DNA from: Clostridiales bacterium
Lineage (GTDB): Bacteria > Bacillota > Clostridia > Oscillospirales > Acutalibacteraceae
Direction of reading: 5' to 3'
DNA: 64,000 nt
Assembly: GCA_021199275.1 (NCBI GenBank)
Contig: JAJQIJ010000015.1
Coordinates: 51,368-115,367, forward strand
The position numbers and the translations under genes are program-made. How positions within the stretch are numbered: position 1 is the first letter of the stretch; every line of letters begins with the position of its first letter. Below, piece by piece: positions 1-6,407 of the stretch. Below the pieces are notes generated by a model. It was not told the origin of the DNA. It searched no databases and was given only the letters and a program-made list of their open reading frames with translations.

Positions 1-416
1 AAAACTTCCACCTTTAAGCGGGCTTTATCCATTGACGATAAGTCAAAATAGTCTAAAACATTAAAACCGTTAAGTAAAAGGATATCTTTATCAGCATACT
101 GCGCTTTTTCTGGGTTGTCCTTGTGAGTTAAATATCGATAATACCCTTTTATACTTTCAAGCGGTTGTGGAATTGTTGCATTAAGACTATCAACAGTTAA
201 TTTACTAACACTATTAAACGTTGTAGGACCATTAAAACACAAAATAACATGATAATGTGGCTTTTTAATTTCCCCAGTTGCGTTTAAATCCTTATCATGC
301 AACGGACTGACAGCACATGCCATGCCACGCAATTGCAAAATTTCACGCCAGTCAGACGGCGCACTGTCAGGATATAGCACAAAAGCCCAATAGCGTTTTT
401 TTAAATCATTAGACAT
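1..416 (-). CDS. Rolling-circle replication initiator (RepB/Rep_2, pMV158 type), 3' end outside window
   Basis: The reading frame runs from ATG at 416 off the left edge, giving about 138 residues of the N-terminal origin-binding and nicking domain. Seen: RYWAFVLYPDSAP near the N-terminus, PLHDKD (residues 38-43), the HUH metal motif PHYHVILCF (53-61), and GYYRYLTHKDNPEKAQY (91-107) with tyrosine candidates for the nicking residue. This order is characteristic of plasmid Rep proteins of the pMV158/pLS1 family, which nick the plus origin and start rolling-circle replication. It is transcribed away from the divergent xre gene and has a strong promoter at 488-516. The matching nick site lies upstream at 867-875. 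Local base composition is more AT-rich than the chromosome-like genes from 1156 onward, suggesting an acquired element. The C-terminal part and any mobilisation genes cannot be seen. Confidence 0.88.
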   Translation of the reverse strand, partial: MSNDLKKRYWAFVLYPDSAPSDWREILQLRGMACAVSPLHDKDLNATGEIKKPHYHVILCFNGPTTFNSVSKLTVDSLNATIPQPLESIKGYYRYLTHKDNPEKAQYADKDILLLNGFNVLDYFDLSSMDKARLKVEV

Positions 417-440
417 ATAATCACACAATAAATAAATTAT

Positions 441-533
441 TAGATAAATTTCATCTATGTAAAAATAGATAAATAACATCTACATTTATTATAGATAGTT
501 TATCTCTAAAAGTCAATAGATAAAATTTATCTG
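441..533. promoter_or_regulatory. Array of four operator-like dyads between rep and xre
   Basis: Four inverted repeats with TAGAT / ATCTA half-sites: 441-457 (TAGAT-N7-ATCTA), 466-482 (TAGAT-N7-ATCTA), 492-506 (TAGAT-N5-ATCTC) and 517-533 (TAGAT-N7-ATCTG). Their centres lie 25, 25 and 26 bases apart. The array fills the divergent intergenic space, covers the rep promoter, and sits directly upstream of the xre -10 box. The simplest reading is a binding array for the XRE protein encoded next to it. The binding protein itself is inferred. Confidence 0.7.
488..516 (-). promoter_or_regulatory. Promoter of the rep gene
   Basis: On the minus strand TTGACT (511-516), a 17-nt spacer and TATAAT (488-493) form a near-consensus vegetative promoter reading into rep. 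The third operator-like dyad (492-506) overlaps the -10 box and spacer, and the fourth (517-533) abuts the -35, so occupation of either should interfere with polymerase. Confidence 0.72.
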
Positions 534-534
534 A

Positions 535-540
535 TATAAT
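535..540 (+). promoter_or_regulatory. Probable -10 box of xre
   Basis: TATAAT at 535-540 lies about 30 nt ahead of the xre ATG and just after the fourth dyad (517-533). No good -35 is visible at the expected distance (GTCAAT at 512-517 is poor), so the promoter may be weak or dependent on the regulator. Confidence 0.45.
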
Positions 541-569
541 TTTTTTTGGAAAGGAAGGAAAAAAATGCA

Positions 570-824
570 ATGCAATGGAATGAAAGAATAAGAGAATTAA
601 GAGAAGATTTATACCCCAAAAAAACACAAACAGAACTCGGAAAAATTTTTAACATGACACAAAGAAAAATATCATATTTAGAAACTGGACAGGAAAACAT
701 AACACCAGACGAAATAAAAAAATACTGCGAATATTTTAACGTTTCGGCAGATTATTTACTTTGTTTCAGCGAAGTAAAAAATTGTGCAGAATGCACAAAG
801 CGAAACGGAACACAAAAGCTTTAA
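570..824 (+). CDS. XRE-family helix-turn-helix regulator
   Basis: 84 residues starting MQWNERIRELRED, made up almost wholly of a Cro/CI-type HTH_3 domain: TQTELGKIFNMTQRKISYLETGQ forms the helix-turn-helix (cited by its ends, about residues 20-42) and ITPDEIKKYCEYFNVSADYLL is the usual domain end. A longer in-frame TTG start at 546 exists, but the purine-rich AAGGAAGG at 551-558 would then lie inside the gene, so ATG 570 is preferred. The tail contains CAEC. The gene is divergent from rep across a four-dyad array, so it probably represses rep and itself and thereby sets copy number or dormancy of the element. Role inferred from position. Confidence 0.8.
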   Translation: MQWNERIRELREDLYPKKTQTELGKIFNMTQRKISYLETGQENITPDEIKKYCEYFNVSADYLLCFSEVKNCAECTKRNGTQKL

Positions 825-854
825 ATGTACAGAATGCACGATGTCACAAGTCAC

Positions 855-888
855 CCCTTAGGGGGGGTCGTAGTACCCCCCCTAAGGG
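855..888 (-). other. Probable rolling-circle plus origin (dso nick hairpin)
   Basis: A perfect 13-bp stem (855-867 with 876-888; C and G runs flanked by CTTA/TAAG) closes an 8-nt loop. Read on the minus strand, loop plus the first stem base is TACTACGAC (875 to 867). That equals the nick sequence known for pMV158-family initiators (TACTACG/AC), so the cut would fall between 869 and 868. Replication from this nick would proceed leftward through rep, in rep's own direction, as in known pMV158-type plasmids. The pairing with a same-family Rep about 450 nt away makes the assignment strong. Activity is untested. Confidence 0.8.
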
Positions 889-901
889 ACGTAACCCCCG
901 A

Positions 902-941
902 CTTTGCCAAAGGCAAAGCCGCGCCCCTTTGCGCAAGGGGC
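902..941. repeat. Two adjacent GC-rich inverted repeats next to the nick hairpin
   Basis: CTTTGCC-AAA-GGCAAAG (902-918) and GCCCCTT-TGCGC-AAGGGGC (923-941) follow the origin hairpin closely. They could be part of the double-strand origin, a single-strand origin, or simply transcript hairpins. No iterated direct repeats of the Rep-binding kind were recognised nearby. Confidence 0.4.
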
Positions 942-973
942 TAAGGGTTAATAAGGACAGGAAAATAAAAAAC

Positions 974-1008
974 AGCCTACCGGCTAACAGTAGGCTGCGT
1001 GATACTTT
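974..1008 (+). terminator. Probable terminator after xre
   Basis: AGCCTAC (974-980), a 9-nt loop and GTAGGCT (990-996), followed by a loose T-rich stretch (ACTTTTTATT). It lies about 150 nt after xre and marks the last recognisable part of the element before radA. The remainder, 1013-1155, holds nothing I can assign. Confidence 0.5.
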
Positions 1009-1155
1009 TTATTAATTTTGTATAATTAAGTATATTTTTTACTGCTTCCCCACAGTGTCTGGATTTATTTAAAAAGAGCAAAAAATGCTAACTTACGGCG
1101 GCAATTAAATGCGCCGAAAATTTTTGACTAAGCTATTTTAAGCGCTGACGGGCTT

Positions 1156-2526
1156 TTATTCATCTTTTAATGCGTTAAATGCGTCTCTCACTGTTCTGGT
1201 AGGAATAATGTCTGCGTTTATTTTAATTTGTTTCGGCAATGATTTATAATTATGAAACGGAATAATGCATTTGTCAAAACCAAGACGCACGGCTTCCGCA
1301 ACGCGCTGTTCGCAGTTGTTAACTGCCCTTATTTCCCCTGCCAAGCCTATTTCGCCAAAAGCAATAACATTTTCTTTGATTGTTATGTCTTTAAGTGAAG
1401 AAACAAGAGCCATGGCAACCGTTAAGTCTGCCGAAGGTTCGTCTATGTAAAGCCCGCCGACAACGTTTAGATATGTGTCCATGGTGCTGAAGTAATAGCC
1501 TGCCCTTTTTTCAAGCACTGCCAGCAGCATTGCCATTCTGTTGTAATCAAAGCCGGTTGCCATGCGCCGCGGCGTGCCGAAGCCTGTTGGCGTAACCAAG
1601 CCCTGAACTTCAGCTAAAATCGGGCGCGAGCCTTCAATTATGCACGCAACACAGCTGCCGCTTGTGTTTTTGGGTCTGCCGGACAGCATAAGCTTTGAGG
1701 GGTTTTCAACTTCGTGCAGGCCGTCTGAATGCATTTCGAAAACGCCTATTTCATTTGTTGAGCCGAAACGGTTTTTTGCGCTTCGTAAAATGCGGTATGA
1801 ATTATTTCTTTCACCCTCAAAATACAAAACCGTGTCAACAATATGTTCCAGCACTTTAGGGCCGGCAATTGCGCCGTCTTTATTGACATGGCCGACTAAG
1901 AATATAGGAATTCCCAGCGCCTTTGCCGTGTGCATAAAAATGTTTGTGCATTCCCTTACCTGAGTTACAGAGCCGGGCGAAGACGCGCATTCGTCATAAT
2001 TCATTGTTTGTATTGAATCGATAATAACCACGCCGGGCTTTTCGGCTTTAATGGTTTCGCAAATTATTTGAGCGTCTGTTTGTGCCAAAATAGCAAGATT
2101 GTCTGTATTTACACAAAGCCTGTCTGCACGCAGCTTGATTTGATTTGCAGACTCTTCCCCACTGACATAAAGAACACTGTTATTTTTACCCAAAAACTGG
2201 CATATTTGCAGCAAAATAGTTGATTTGCCAATGCCGGGGTCACCGCTTATTAATACCAAACTGCCAAGCACTATACCGCCGCCGAGCACCCTGTCGAATT
2301 CACCGATTCCGGTTGAAATTCTGGCCTTGCTTTCACCTTTTATGTCATAAAGCTTAACAGGCGAATATGCCGTTGTGCTTGAGCGCTTTGCACCGGTTGA
2401 GGAAGAAACAGCCGTGATTTCCTCATTAAAAGTGTTCCATTCACCGCAACCGGGGCATTTGCCATACCACTTTGCGCTTTCATAGCCGCACGCAGAACAG
2501 ATAAAAATCGTTTTATTTTTTGCCAT
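1156..2526 (-). CDS. radA: DNA repair protein RadA
   Basis: 456 residues, normal for RadA. N-terminal zinc finger C10-x2-C13...C24-x2-C27, RecA-like core with Walker A GDPGIGKST near residue 95, the RadA-specific AKNRFG motif, and a C-terminal Lon-like S16 domain (GEIGLAGEIRAV). RadA is a ring helicase helping branch migration and strand extension in recombination, including recombination of transforming DNA. It is the second gene of a cwlD-radA unit (15-nt gap) under the promoter at 3270-3298. The acquired-looking rep segment starts within about 150 nt downstream of its stop. Confidence 0.97.
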   Translation of the reverse strand: MAKNKTIFICSACGYESAKWYGKCPGCGEWNTFNEEITAVSSSTGAKRSSTTAYSPVKLYDIKGESKARISTGIGEFDRVLGGGIVLGSLVLISGDPGIGKSTILLQICQFLGKNNSVLYVSGEESANQIKLRADRLCVNTDNLAILAQTDAQIICETIKAEKPGVVIIDSIQTMNYDECASSPGSVTQVRECTNIFMHTAKALGIPIFLVGHVNKDGAIAGPKVLEHIVDTVLYFEGERNNSYRILRSAKNRFGSTNEIGVFEMHSDGLHEVENPSKLMLSGRPKNTSGSCVACIIEGSRPILAEVQGLVTPTGFGTPRRMATGFDYNRMAMLLAVLEKRAGYYFSTMDTYLNVVGGLYIDEPSADLTVAMALVSSLKDITIKENVIAFGEIGLAGEIRAVNNCEQRVAEAVRLGFDKCIIPFHNYKSLPKQIKINADIIPTRTVRDAFNALKDE

Positions 2527-2541
2527 TTTTTCACACCCGTT

Positions 2542-3240
2542 TTAATTAGTTTTGTAATTTAAATATTCAATAACGCCCATTGAAATTGAAAAAGCAAGCT
2601 GTTTCTGGTATTCGGGGCTTTTGAGCTTTTCATTTTCTTCGCTGTTGCTCATAAAGCCACATTCCACCATAACAGACGGCACAGAAGCTTTATATAATAA
2701 ATAATAGCTGCTGTCTGACATTTTATTTTCGCGCTTATTTTCGTTTTGCAGCAGCAATTTTGTAATGTTTAATATGCAATCTGCCAGCACTTCTGAAGAG
2801 TCGTCATTAGGGCTATACCAAACCTGCATGCCCCACTCTGCCTCGTCTTCAAAATGGTTTTGGTGCACTGAAATCAGCAGAGAACCGGCAATGCTGTTTA
2901 CAAAATCAAGCCTGTTATAAAGGTCTGAACGCGCTGTGTCGCTGCCGGCGGGGTAATAAAGCGTATCTGTGTCTCTGACAGTGTAACATGAAAAACCGCA
3001 AAAAGTCAAAAAATCATTAAGAATTAATACTATAGATAGATTAATGTCTTTTTCCGCAGTGCCGTCTGCTGCCACAGTGCCCGAATCTATTCCGCCGTGC
3101 CCTGCGTCAAGCACAATGTTGAACTTTTGCATTATATTGCCCGATTGCACAATTTTAGATTTTTCAAGCAATAAATTAATGCCAAAGCTTGCGGTAAAAG
3201 TAAATATAACGGCAAGTAAAACAATTATTGAGCGTTTCAT
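2542..3240 (-). CDS. cwlD: N-acetylmuramoyl-L-alanine amidase, CwlD-like
   Basis: 232 residues: one N-terminal membrane segment (about 4-24) then an Amidase_3 domain. Zinc and catalytic motifs are visible: VLDAGHGGIDSG (His about 48), a glutamate in AEKDINLS, SVHQNH, and the C-terminal VMVECGFMSN glutamate. Size and layout match CwlD, which during spore cortex formation removes peptides from muramic acid so that muramic-delta-lactam can form, allowing later cortex breakdown at germination. Other small membrane-anchored Amidase_3 enzymes look similar, but presence of spoIIR and spoVAD supports the sporulation role. Its promoter overlaps a perfect dyad (3274-3300). Confidence 0.82.
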   Translation of the reverse strand: MKRSIIVLLAVIFTFTASFGINLLLEKSKIVQSGNIMQKFNIVLDAGHGGIDSGTVAADGTAEKDINLSIVLILNDFLTFCGFSCYTVRDTDTLYYPAGSDTARSDLYNRLDFVNSIAGSLLISVHQNHFEDEAEWGMQVWYSPNDDSSEVLADCILNITKLLLQNENKRENKMSDSSYYLLYKASVPSVMVECGFMSNSEENEKLKSPEYQKQLAFSISMGVIEYLNYKTN

Positions 3241-3269
3241 AAAACCACCACAATAATGTTTATGAATTA

Positions 3270-3298
3270 ATTATATTGCATAATTAAAAAATATGCAA
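3270..3298 (-). promoter_or_regulatory. Promoter of cwlD-radA with overlapping dyad
   Basis: Minus strand TTGCAT (3293-3298), 17-nt spacer, TATAAT (3270-3275). A perfect inverted repeat TATTGCATA-N9-TATGCAATA (3274-3300) covers the -35 and the edge of the -10, a placement expected for a repressor operator. The regulator is unknown. Confidence 0.65.
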
Positions 3299-3365
3299 TA
3301 TTTAATAACTTTGTGGCAATGTTACCCGCAGCACTATACTGCATTTAAAATTTTAATTTCCGCCA

Positions 3366-3403
3366 ACAAAAAATACCACACAAAAAGCGTGGTATTTTTT
3401 TGC
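3366..3403 (-). terminator. Terminator after the two tRNA-Leu genes
   Basis: AAATACCACAC / CGTGGTATTT hairpin around 3370-3397 with A-runs on the left and T-runs on the right, so it can act in both directions. It lies 35 nt beyond the CCA end of the second tRNA-Leu. Confidence 0.7.
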
Positions 3404-3437
3404 AACTGCCCAATAAATAAATGAAAGCAGAAAACAA

Positions 3438-3524
3438 TGGTGCCGGTGGCGGGGGTCGAACCCGCACCCTGTCGCCAGGACCGGATTTTGAGTCCGGCAC
3501 GTCTGCCAATTCCATCACACCGGC
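3438..3524 (-). tRNA. tRNA-Leu (anticodon CAA)
   Basis: 87 nt with encoded CCA (3438-3440). Acceptor GCCGGTG/CACCGGC; anticodon stem-loop GGACT-CAA-AATCC; long variable arm (class II) and T arm GCGGG-TTCGACC-CCCGC. Reads UUG codons. It follows the UAA isoacceptor in one transcript. Confidence 0.95.
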
Positions 3525-3561
3525 AAAGAGCGGCGCTGCACGGCTGTGCCAAGCGGCGCCT

Positions 3562-3648
3562 TGGTGCTGGTGACCGGACTTGAACCGGTACGGTATTGCT
3601 ACCGAGGGATTTTAAGTCCCTTGCGTCTGCCTATTTCGCCACACCAGC
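3562..3648 (-). tRNA. tRNA-Leu (anticodon UAA)
   Basis: 87 nt with encoded CCA (3562-3564). Acceptor GCTGGTG/CACCAGC; anticodon stem-loop GGGACT-TAA-AATCCC; class II variable arm; T arm ACCGG-TTCAAGT-CCGGT. Reads UUA. It is the first gene of a two-tRNA unit. Confidence 0.95.
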
Positions 3649-3659
3649 GCGCAATGAAT

Positions 3660-3688
3660 ATAATACATTAAAATGTTGAAAATGTCAA
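3660..3688 (-). promoter_or_regulatory. Promoter of the tRNA-Leu pair
   Basis: Minus strand consensus TTGACA (3683-3688), 17-nt spacer, TATTAT (3660-3665), ending 12 nt before the tRNA 5' end. Confidence 0.75.
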
Positions 3689-3694
3689 CAGCTT

Positions 3695-4657
3695 TTAACT
3701 AACAACATTTTGCGGCGCGCCTGAAAGATAAGCTTCAATGTTCGATTTAAGAACGTCAAGCAGGCGCCGGCGTGTTTCAAGGGCAGCCCATGCAATATGC
3801 GGTGTTATTATGCAGTTTTTTGCAGTAAGCAGCGGGTTGCTGCAGTCAGCCGGCTCGGTTTGCAAAACGTCAAGCGCTGCACCGGCAAGCTGCCCCGCAT
3901 TAAGTGCGCAAGCAAGCGCCGTTTCATTGACCACGTCGCCCCGTGAAGTGTTAATGAAATATGCGCTTTTTTTCATTTTAGCAATATTTTCAGCGTTAAT
4001 CATATTTCGCGTTTTATCTGTTAATGGGCAATGGCAGGTAATAATGTCTGAATTTGAAAGTAAATAATCAAGTTCGGTGAATTTTATGTCTTTAAACTTT
4101 GAATCGGCAGGCACTGTTCTTGTGTTAGCAATAATATTCATGCCAAATGAAGCTGCAATTTTGGCAACTTCAGCACCTATTGAGCCAAAGCCGATAATAC
4201 CAAGGGTTTTGCCGCTAAGTTCAAAAACAGGGCTTTTAAGGTAACAAAAATCAGGGCAGCGGCACCAGTCGCCGGCATGAACAGAATCGTTATGTAAGCT
4301 TACACGGTTAGAAAAATGCAATATAAATGCAAACACCAGCTGCGCAACCGCTGCAGTTGAATATTTTGGAATATTTGAAACAACTATATTGTTTTTGTGC
4401 ACAGACGCCATATCAACCACATTATAGCCTGTTGATTGCAGGGCAATAAATTTAAGCTGAGGTGAAAGCGCGTCAATTACTTCGGCTGTTAAAACAGTTT
4501 TATTAACAATAAGTATTTCAGCACCCTTAGCACGGGAAATTACGTCGGCGGGCGCAGTTCTGTCATAAATATGCACGTCGCCGGAAAATTCATTTAAAAA
4601 ATTCCAGCTTAAATCGCCCGGGTTGGTTGTATAAGCGTCAAGATTTACAATTTTCAT
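3695..4657 (-). CDS. D-2-hydroxyacid dehydrogenase (glycerate dehydrogenase-like)
   Basis: 320 residues, normal for the family. The NAD-binding Rossmann motif GIIGFGSIGAEVA lies near residue 150. Catalytic positions of the family are present: Arg in TSRGDVVNE, Glu in LQTEPAD, His in TPHIAWA. Such enzymes reduce 2-keto acids to D-2-hydroxyacids with NAD(P)H; the sequence resembles the hydroxypyruvate/glycerate dehydrogenase branch, but the substrate cannot be fixed from sequence. Monocistronic: good promoter at 4675-4703 and SD GAGGTGG just before ATG. Confidence 0.85.
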   Translation of the reverse strand: MKIVNLDAYTTNPGDLSWNFLNEFSGDVHIYDRTAPADVISRAKGAEILIVNKTVLTAEVIDALSPQLKFIALQSTGYNVVDMASVHKNNIVVSNIPKYSTAAVAQLVFAFILHFSNRVSLHNDSVHAGDWCRCPDFCYLKSPVFELSGKTLGIIGFGSIGAEVAKIAASFGMNIIANTRTVPADSKFKDIKFTELDYLLSNSDIITCHCPLTDKTRNMINAENIAKMKKSAYFINTSRGDVVNETALACALNAGQLAGAALDVLQTEPADCSNPLLTAKNCIITPHIAWAALETRRRLLDVLKSNIEAYLSGAPQNVVS

Positions 4658-4674
4658 TTTTCCACCTCATTTTA

Positions 4675-4703
4675 ATTATAAGCTAATAAACATAATTTTT
4701 CAA
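4675..4703 (-). promoter_or_regulatory. Promoter of the hydroxyacid dehydrogenase gene
   Basis: Minus strand TTGAAA (4698-4703), 17-nt spacer, TATAAT (4675-4680), about 15 nt upstream of the start codon, so the leader is very short. Confidence 0.72.
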
Positions 4704-4838
4704 CTAAATAAACAAACGCGGCTTAGTAATAACAAAAAGCCGTGTTCGCTGCCTATTAATACAACCCGGCGCTTTGCATGTTTTAAGCAAAGGGTCGGCA
4801 ATTTAATGCCACTGTGCGCCGCCGGGGGCAAACACCTG

Positions 4839-5438
4839 TCAAGCCGCAGTAAGGCGGTATTTTATTTTTTCATAAATTTCAACAATTTTGAATTTCACTT
4901 TATATTTTTGCCCGGAATTAATAAGCTCAATTTCGTCTGCGTCAAGAATTTCTTCAATTTCATCTTCGCTGACAGCCGAAAGACAAATGGCGGGAAACAT
5001 GACGCACCACCAATTTTGCCCGGCCCCCTGCCCTATTTCAATTTTAAGCGCATTATAAACGCCGCCCGGCAGTGTTATGCTTTCATATTGGCGTGTTTCA
5101 AAATATTCCTTTGCAATATAAATGTTCACGCCGTAATCATAGCCGTTTTCCTTAATGCAGTTTTCGGCAGCAGCTTTAAAAACGTCAAGATTTTCGCTGC
5201 ACAATTCAATGGTTTCATCTATTGTTAAAGACGATGTGAATATTTCATTTGAAGCTTCAAGCACCGCGTCGCGAACCTTTAGCTTTAAATTCTGGTCTTC
5301 ATCACTGTCTGAATTTGCAAGTATATGCAGCCTAAAAACATCTGTGCTTATTTTTTCGCTGGTGGAAACAAAAGGCGCTATATAAAAGCAAAACAACAAA
5401 ACAATAATAAAAACAGGAACAAAAAATTTGAATTTCAT
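4839..5438 (-). CDS. spoIIR: Stage II sporulation protein R
   Basis: 199 residues with an N-terminal membrane/export segment (about 5-22) and the SpoIIR core FRLHILANSDSDEDQNLKLKVRD, cited here by its ends (about 37-59), then YLPGGVYNALKI-like text ITLPGGVYNALKIEIG and GQNWWCVMFPAICL. SpoIIR is made in the forespore under sigma F and triggers SpoIIGA to cleave pro-sigma E in the mother cell. Its ATG follows, with one intervening base, the T-run of a terminator hairpin (5440-5481), so its leader is unusual. The gene faces the same way as ispE but that terminator separates them. Confidence 0.93.
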   Translation of the reverse strand: MKFKFFVPVFIIVLLFCFYIAPFVSTSEKISTDVFRLHILANSDSDEDQNLKLKVRDAVLEASNEIFTSSLTIDETIELCSENLDVFKAAAENCIKENGYDYGVNIYIAKEYFETRQYESITLPGGVYNALKIEIGQGAGQNWWCVMFPAICLSAVSEDEIEEILDADEIELINSGQKYKVKFKIVEIYEKIKYRLTAA

Positions 5439-5439
5439 A

Positions 5440-5481
5440 AAAAAGCCTGCCTTTCACAGCGATTATTGGCAGGTTTTTTTG
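5440..5481 (-). terminator. Terminator hairpin directly abutting the spoIIR start codon
   Basis: CCTGCC / GGCAGG stem with A-run and T-run flanks, seen on either strand. On the minus strand the order is stem, loop, GGCAGG, CTTTTTT, ATG of spoIIR. It ends the ispE operon, yet any spoIIR message that starts upstream must contain it. GAAAGGCAGG in the 3' arm is also the only SD-like sequence for spoIIR. Confidence 0.65.
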
Positions 5482-5484
5482 AAT

Positions 5485-6369
5485 TTATTCATCTTCAACA
5501 GCGCAAATCTTACACCCGAGCCTGACCGGCTTTGTTAAAAACACATCTTTGCAAATTGTTTTAAGACTTTCGGCAGCTGCCGCCGCTTTGTCTTTATTGT
5601 CAAAAATTCCGTAAATTGTGGGGCCGCTGCCGCTCATGCAAACGCCCAGTGCACCGGCGCGGCGCAGTTTTTCCTTAATTTCAATTCTGCCGGGGACTTC
5701 AATAAACTGTTCGAAAACATTTTCAAGGCGCGGGCAAATTTCATGCAAATCGCCGCTTTGCATTGCGCAAAGCATGTCAAGGCAATTTGGCGTGTGTGTT
5801 TTGCCGCATTTGTCAAACTGGGCATATGCGTGCGCTGTGTTAACGGAAAAATCGGGCATTGCAAGCACAATGCTGCATGCCGGAACGCGCTTAATTTTGC
5901 TTAAAACATCTCCGATTCCCTGGGCAAGCAAAGTTCCGCCCCTAATGCAAAAAGGCAGGTCAGCGCCTATTTTTGAGCCGATTTTGCAAAGTTCTGATTC
6001 CGTAAAGCAATCATTATGCAAAAAGTTTAGCCCCTTAAGCACGGCAGCGCCGTCTGCACTGCCGCCTGCAAGACCCGCAGCATGCGGAATTTTTTTAATA
6101 AGCTCTATTTCAAGCCCCGCCGGCTCTTCGCCCAATTCCTTATAAAAACGTATTGCCGCTTTATGCGCAATATTAGAACTGTCGCAAGGCACGCCGGGCG
6201 CTGAACATTTAATGGTAACGGCTTTTGATTTGTTTTCGTTTAAAATTACGGCGTCATATATGCCAACGCTCTGCATTATCATAAATAAGTCATGATAACC
6301 GTCTTGCCGCTTTGAAACAATGTCAAGCATTAAATTAATTTTAGCATAGGCCTTTATTTTAATTTTCAT
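5485..6369 (-). CDS. ispE: 4-diphosphocytidyl-2-C-methyl-D-erythritol kinase
   Basis: 294 residues from MKIKIKAYAKINLMLDI, the normal IspE start; a longer start at 6399 lacks an SD, while AAAGG lies 6 nt before 6369. GHMP-kinase motif PHAAGLAGGSADGAAVL in the first third, and a late GVCMSGSGPTIYGIF loop. It phosphorylates CDP-methylerythritol in the MEP isoprenoid pathway. Last gene of a group with an aminotransferase, an Lrp regulator and a PHP phosphatase, ending at the terminator before spoIIR. Confidence 0.93.
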   Translation of the reverse strand: MKIKIKAYAKINLMLDIVSKRQDGYHDLFMIMQSVGIYDAVILNENKSKAVTIKCSAPGVPCDSSNIAHKAAIRFYKELGEEPAGLEIELIKKIPHAAGLAGGSADGAAVLKGLNFLHNDCFTESELCKIGSKIGADLPFCIRGGTLLAQGIGDVLSKIKRVPACSIVLAMPDFSVNTAHAYAQFDKCGKTHTPNCLDMLCAMQSGDLHEICPRLENVFEQFIEVPGRIEIKEKLRRAGALGVCMSGSGPTIYGIFDNKDKAAAAAESLKTICKDVFLTKPVRLGCKICAVEDE

Positions 6370-6407
6370 AAAAAACCTTTCTGTTGCAATAACGGGCAAG
6401 CCCTTAT

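Noticed and set aside
761..1015. 84-residue plus-strand open frame over the xre end and the origin hairpins
   Set aside because: It starts inside xre in another frame, lacks an SD, and its sequence just reads through palindromes.
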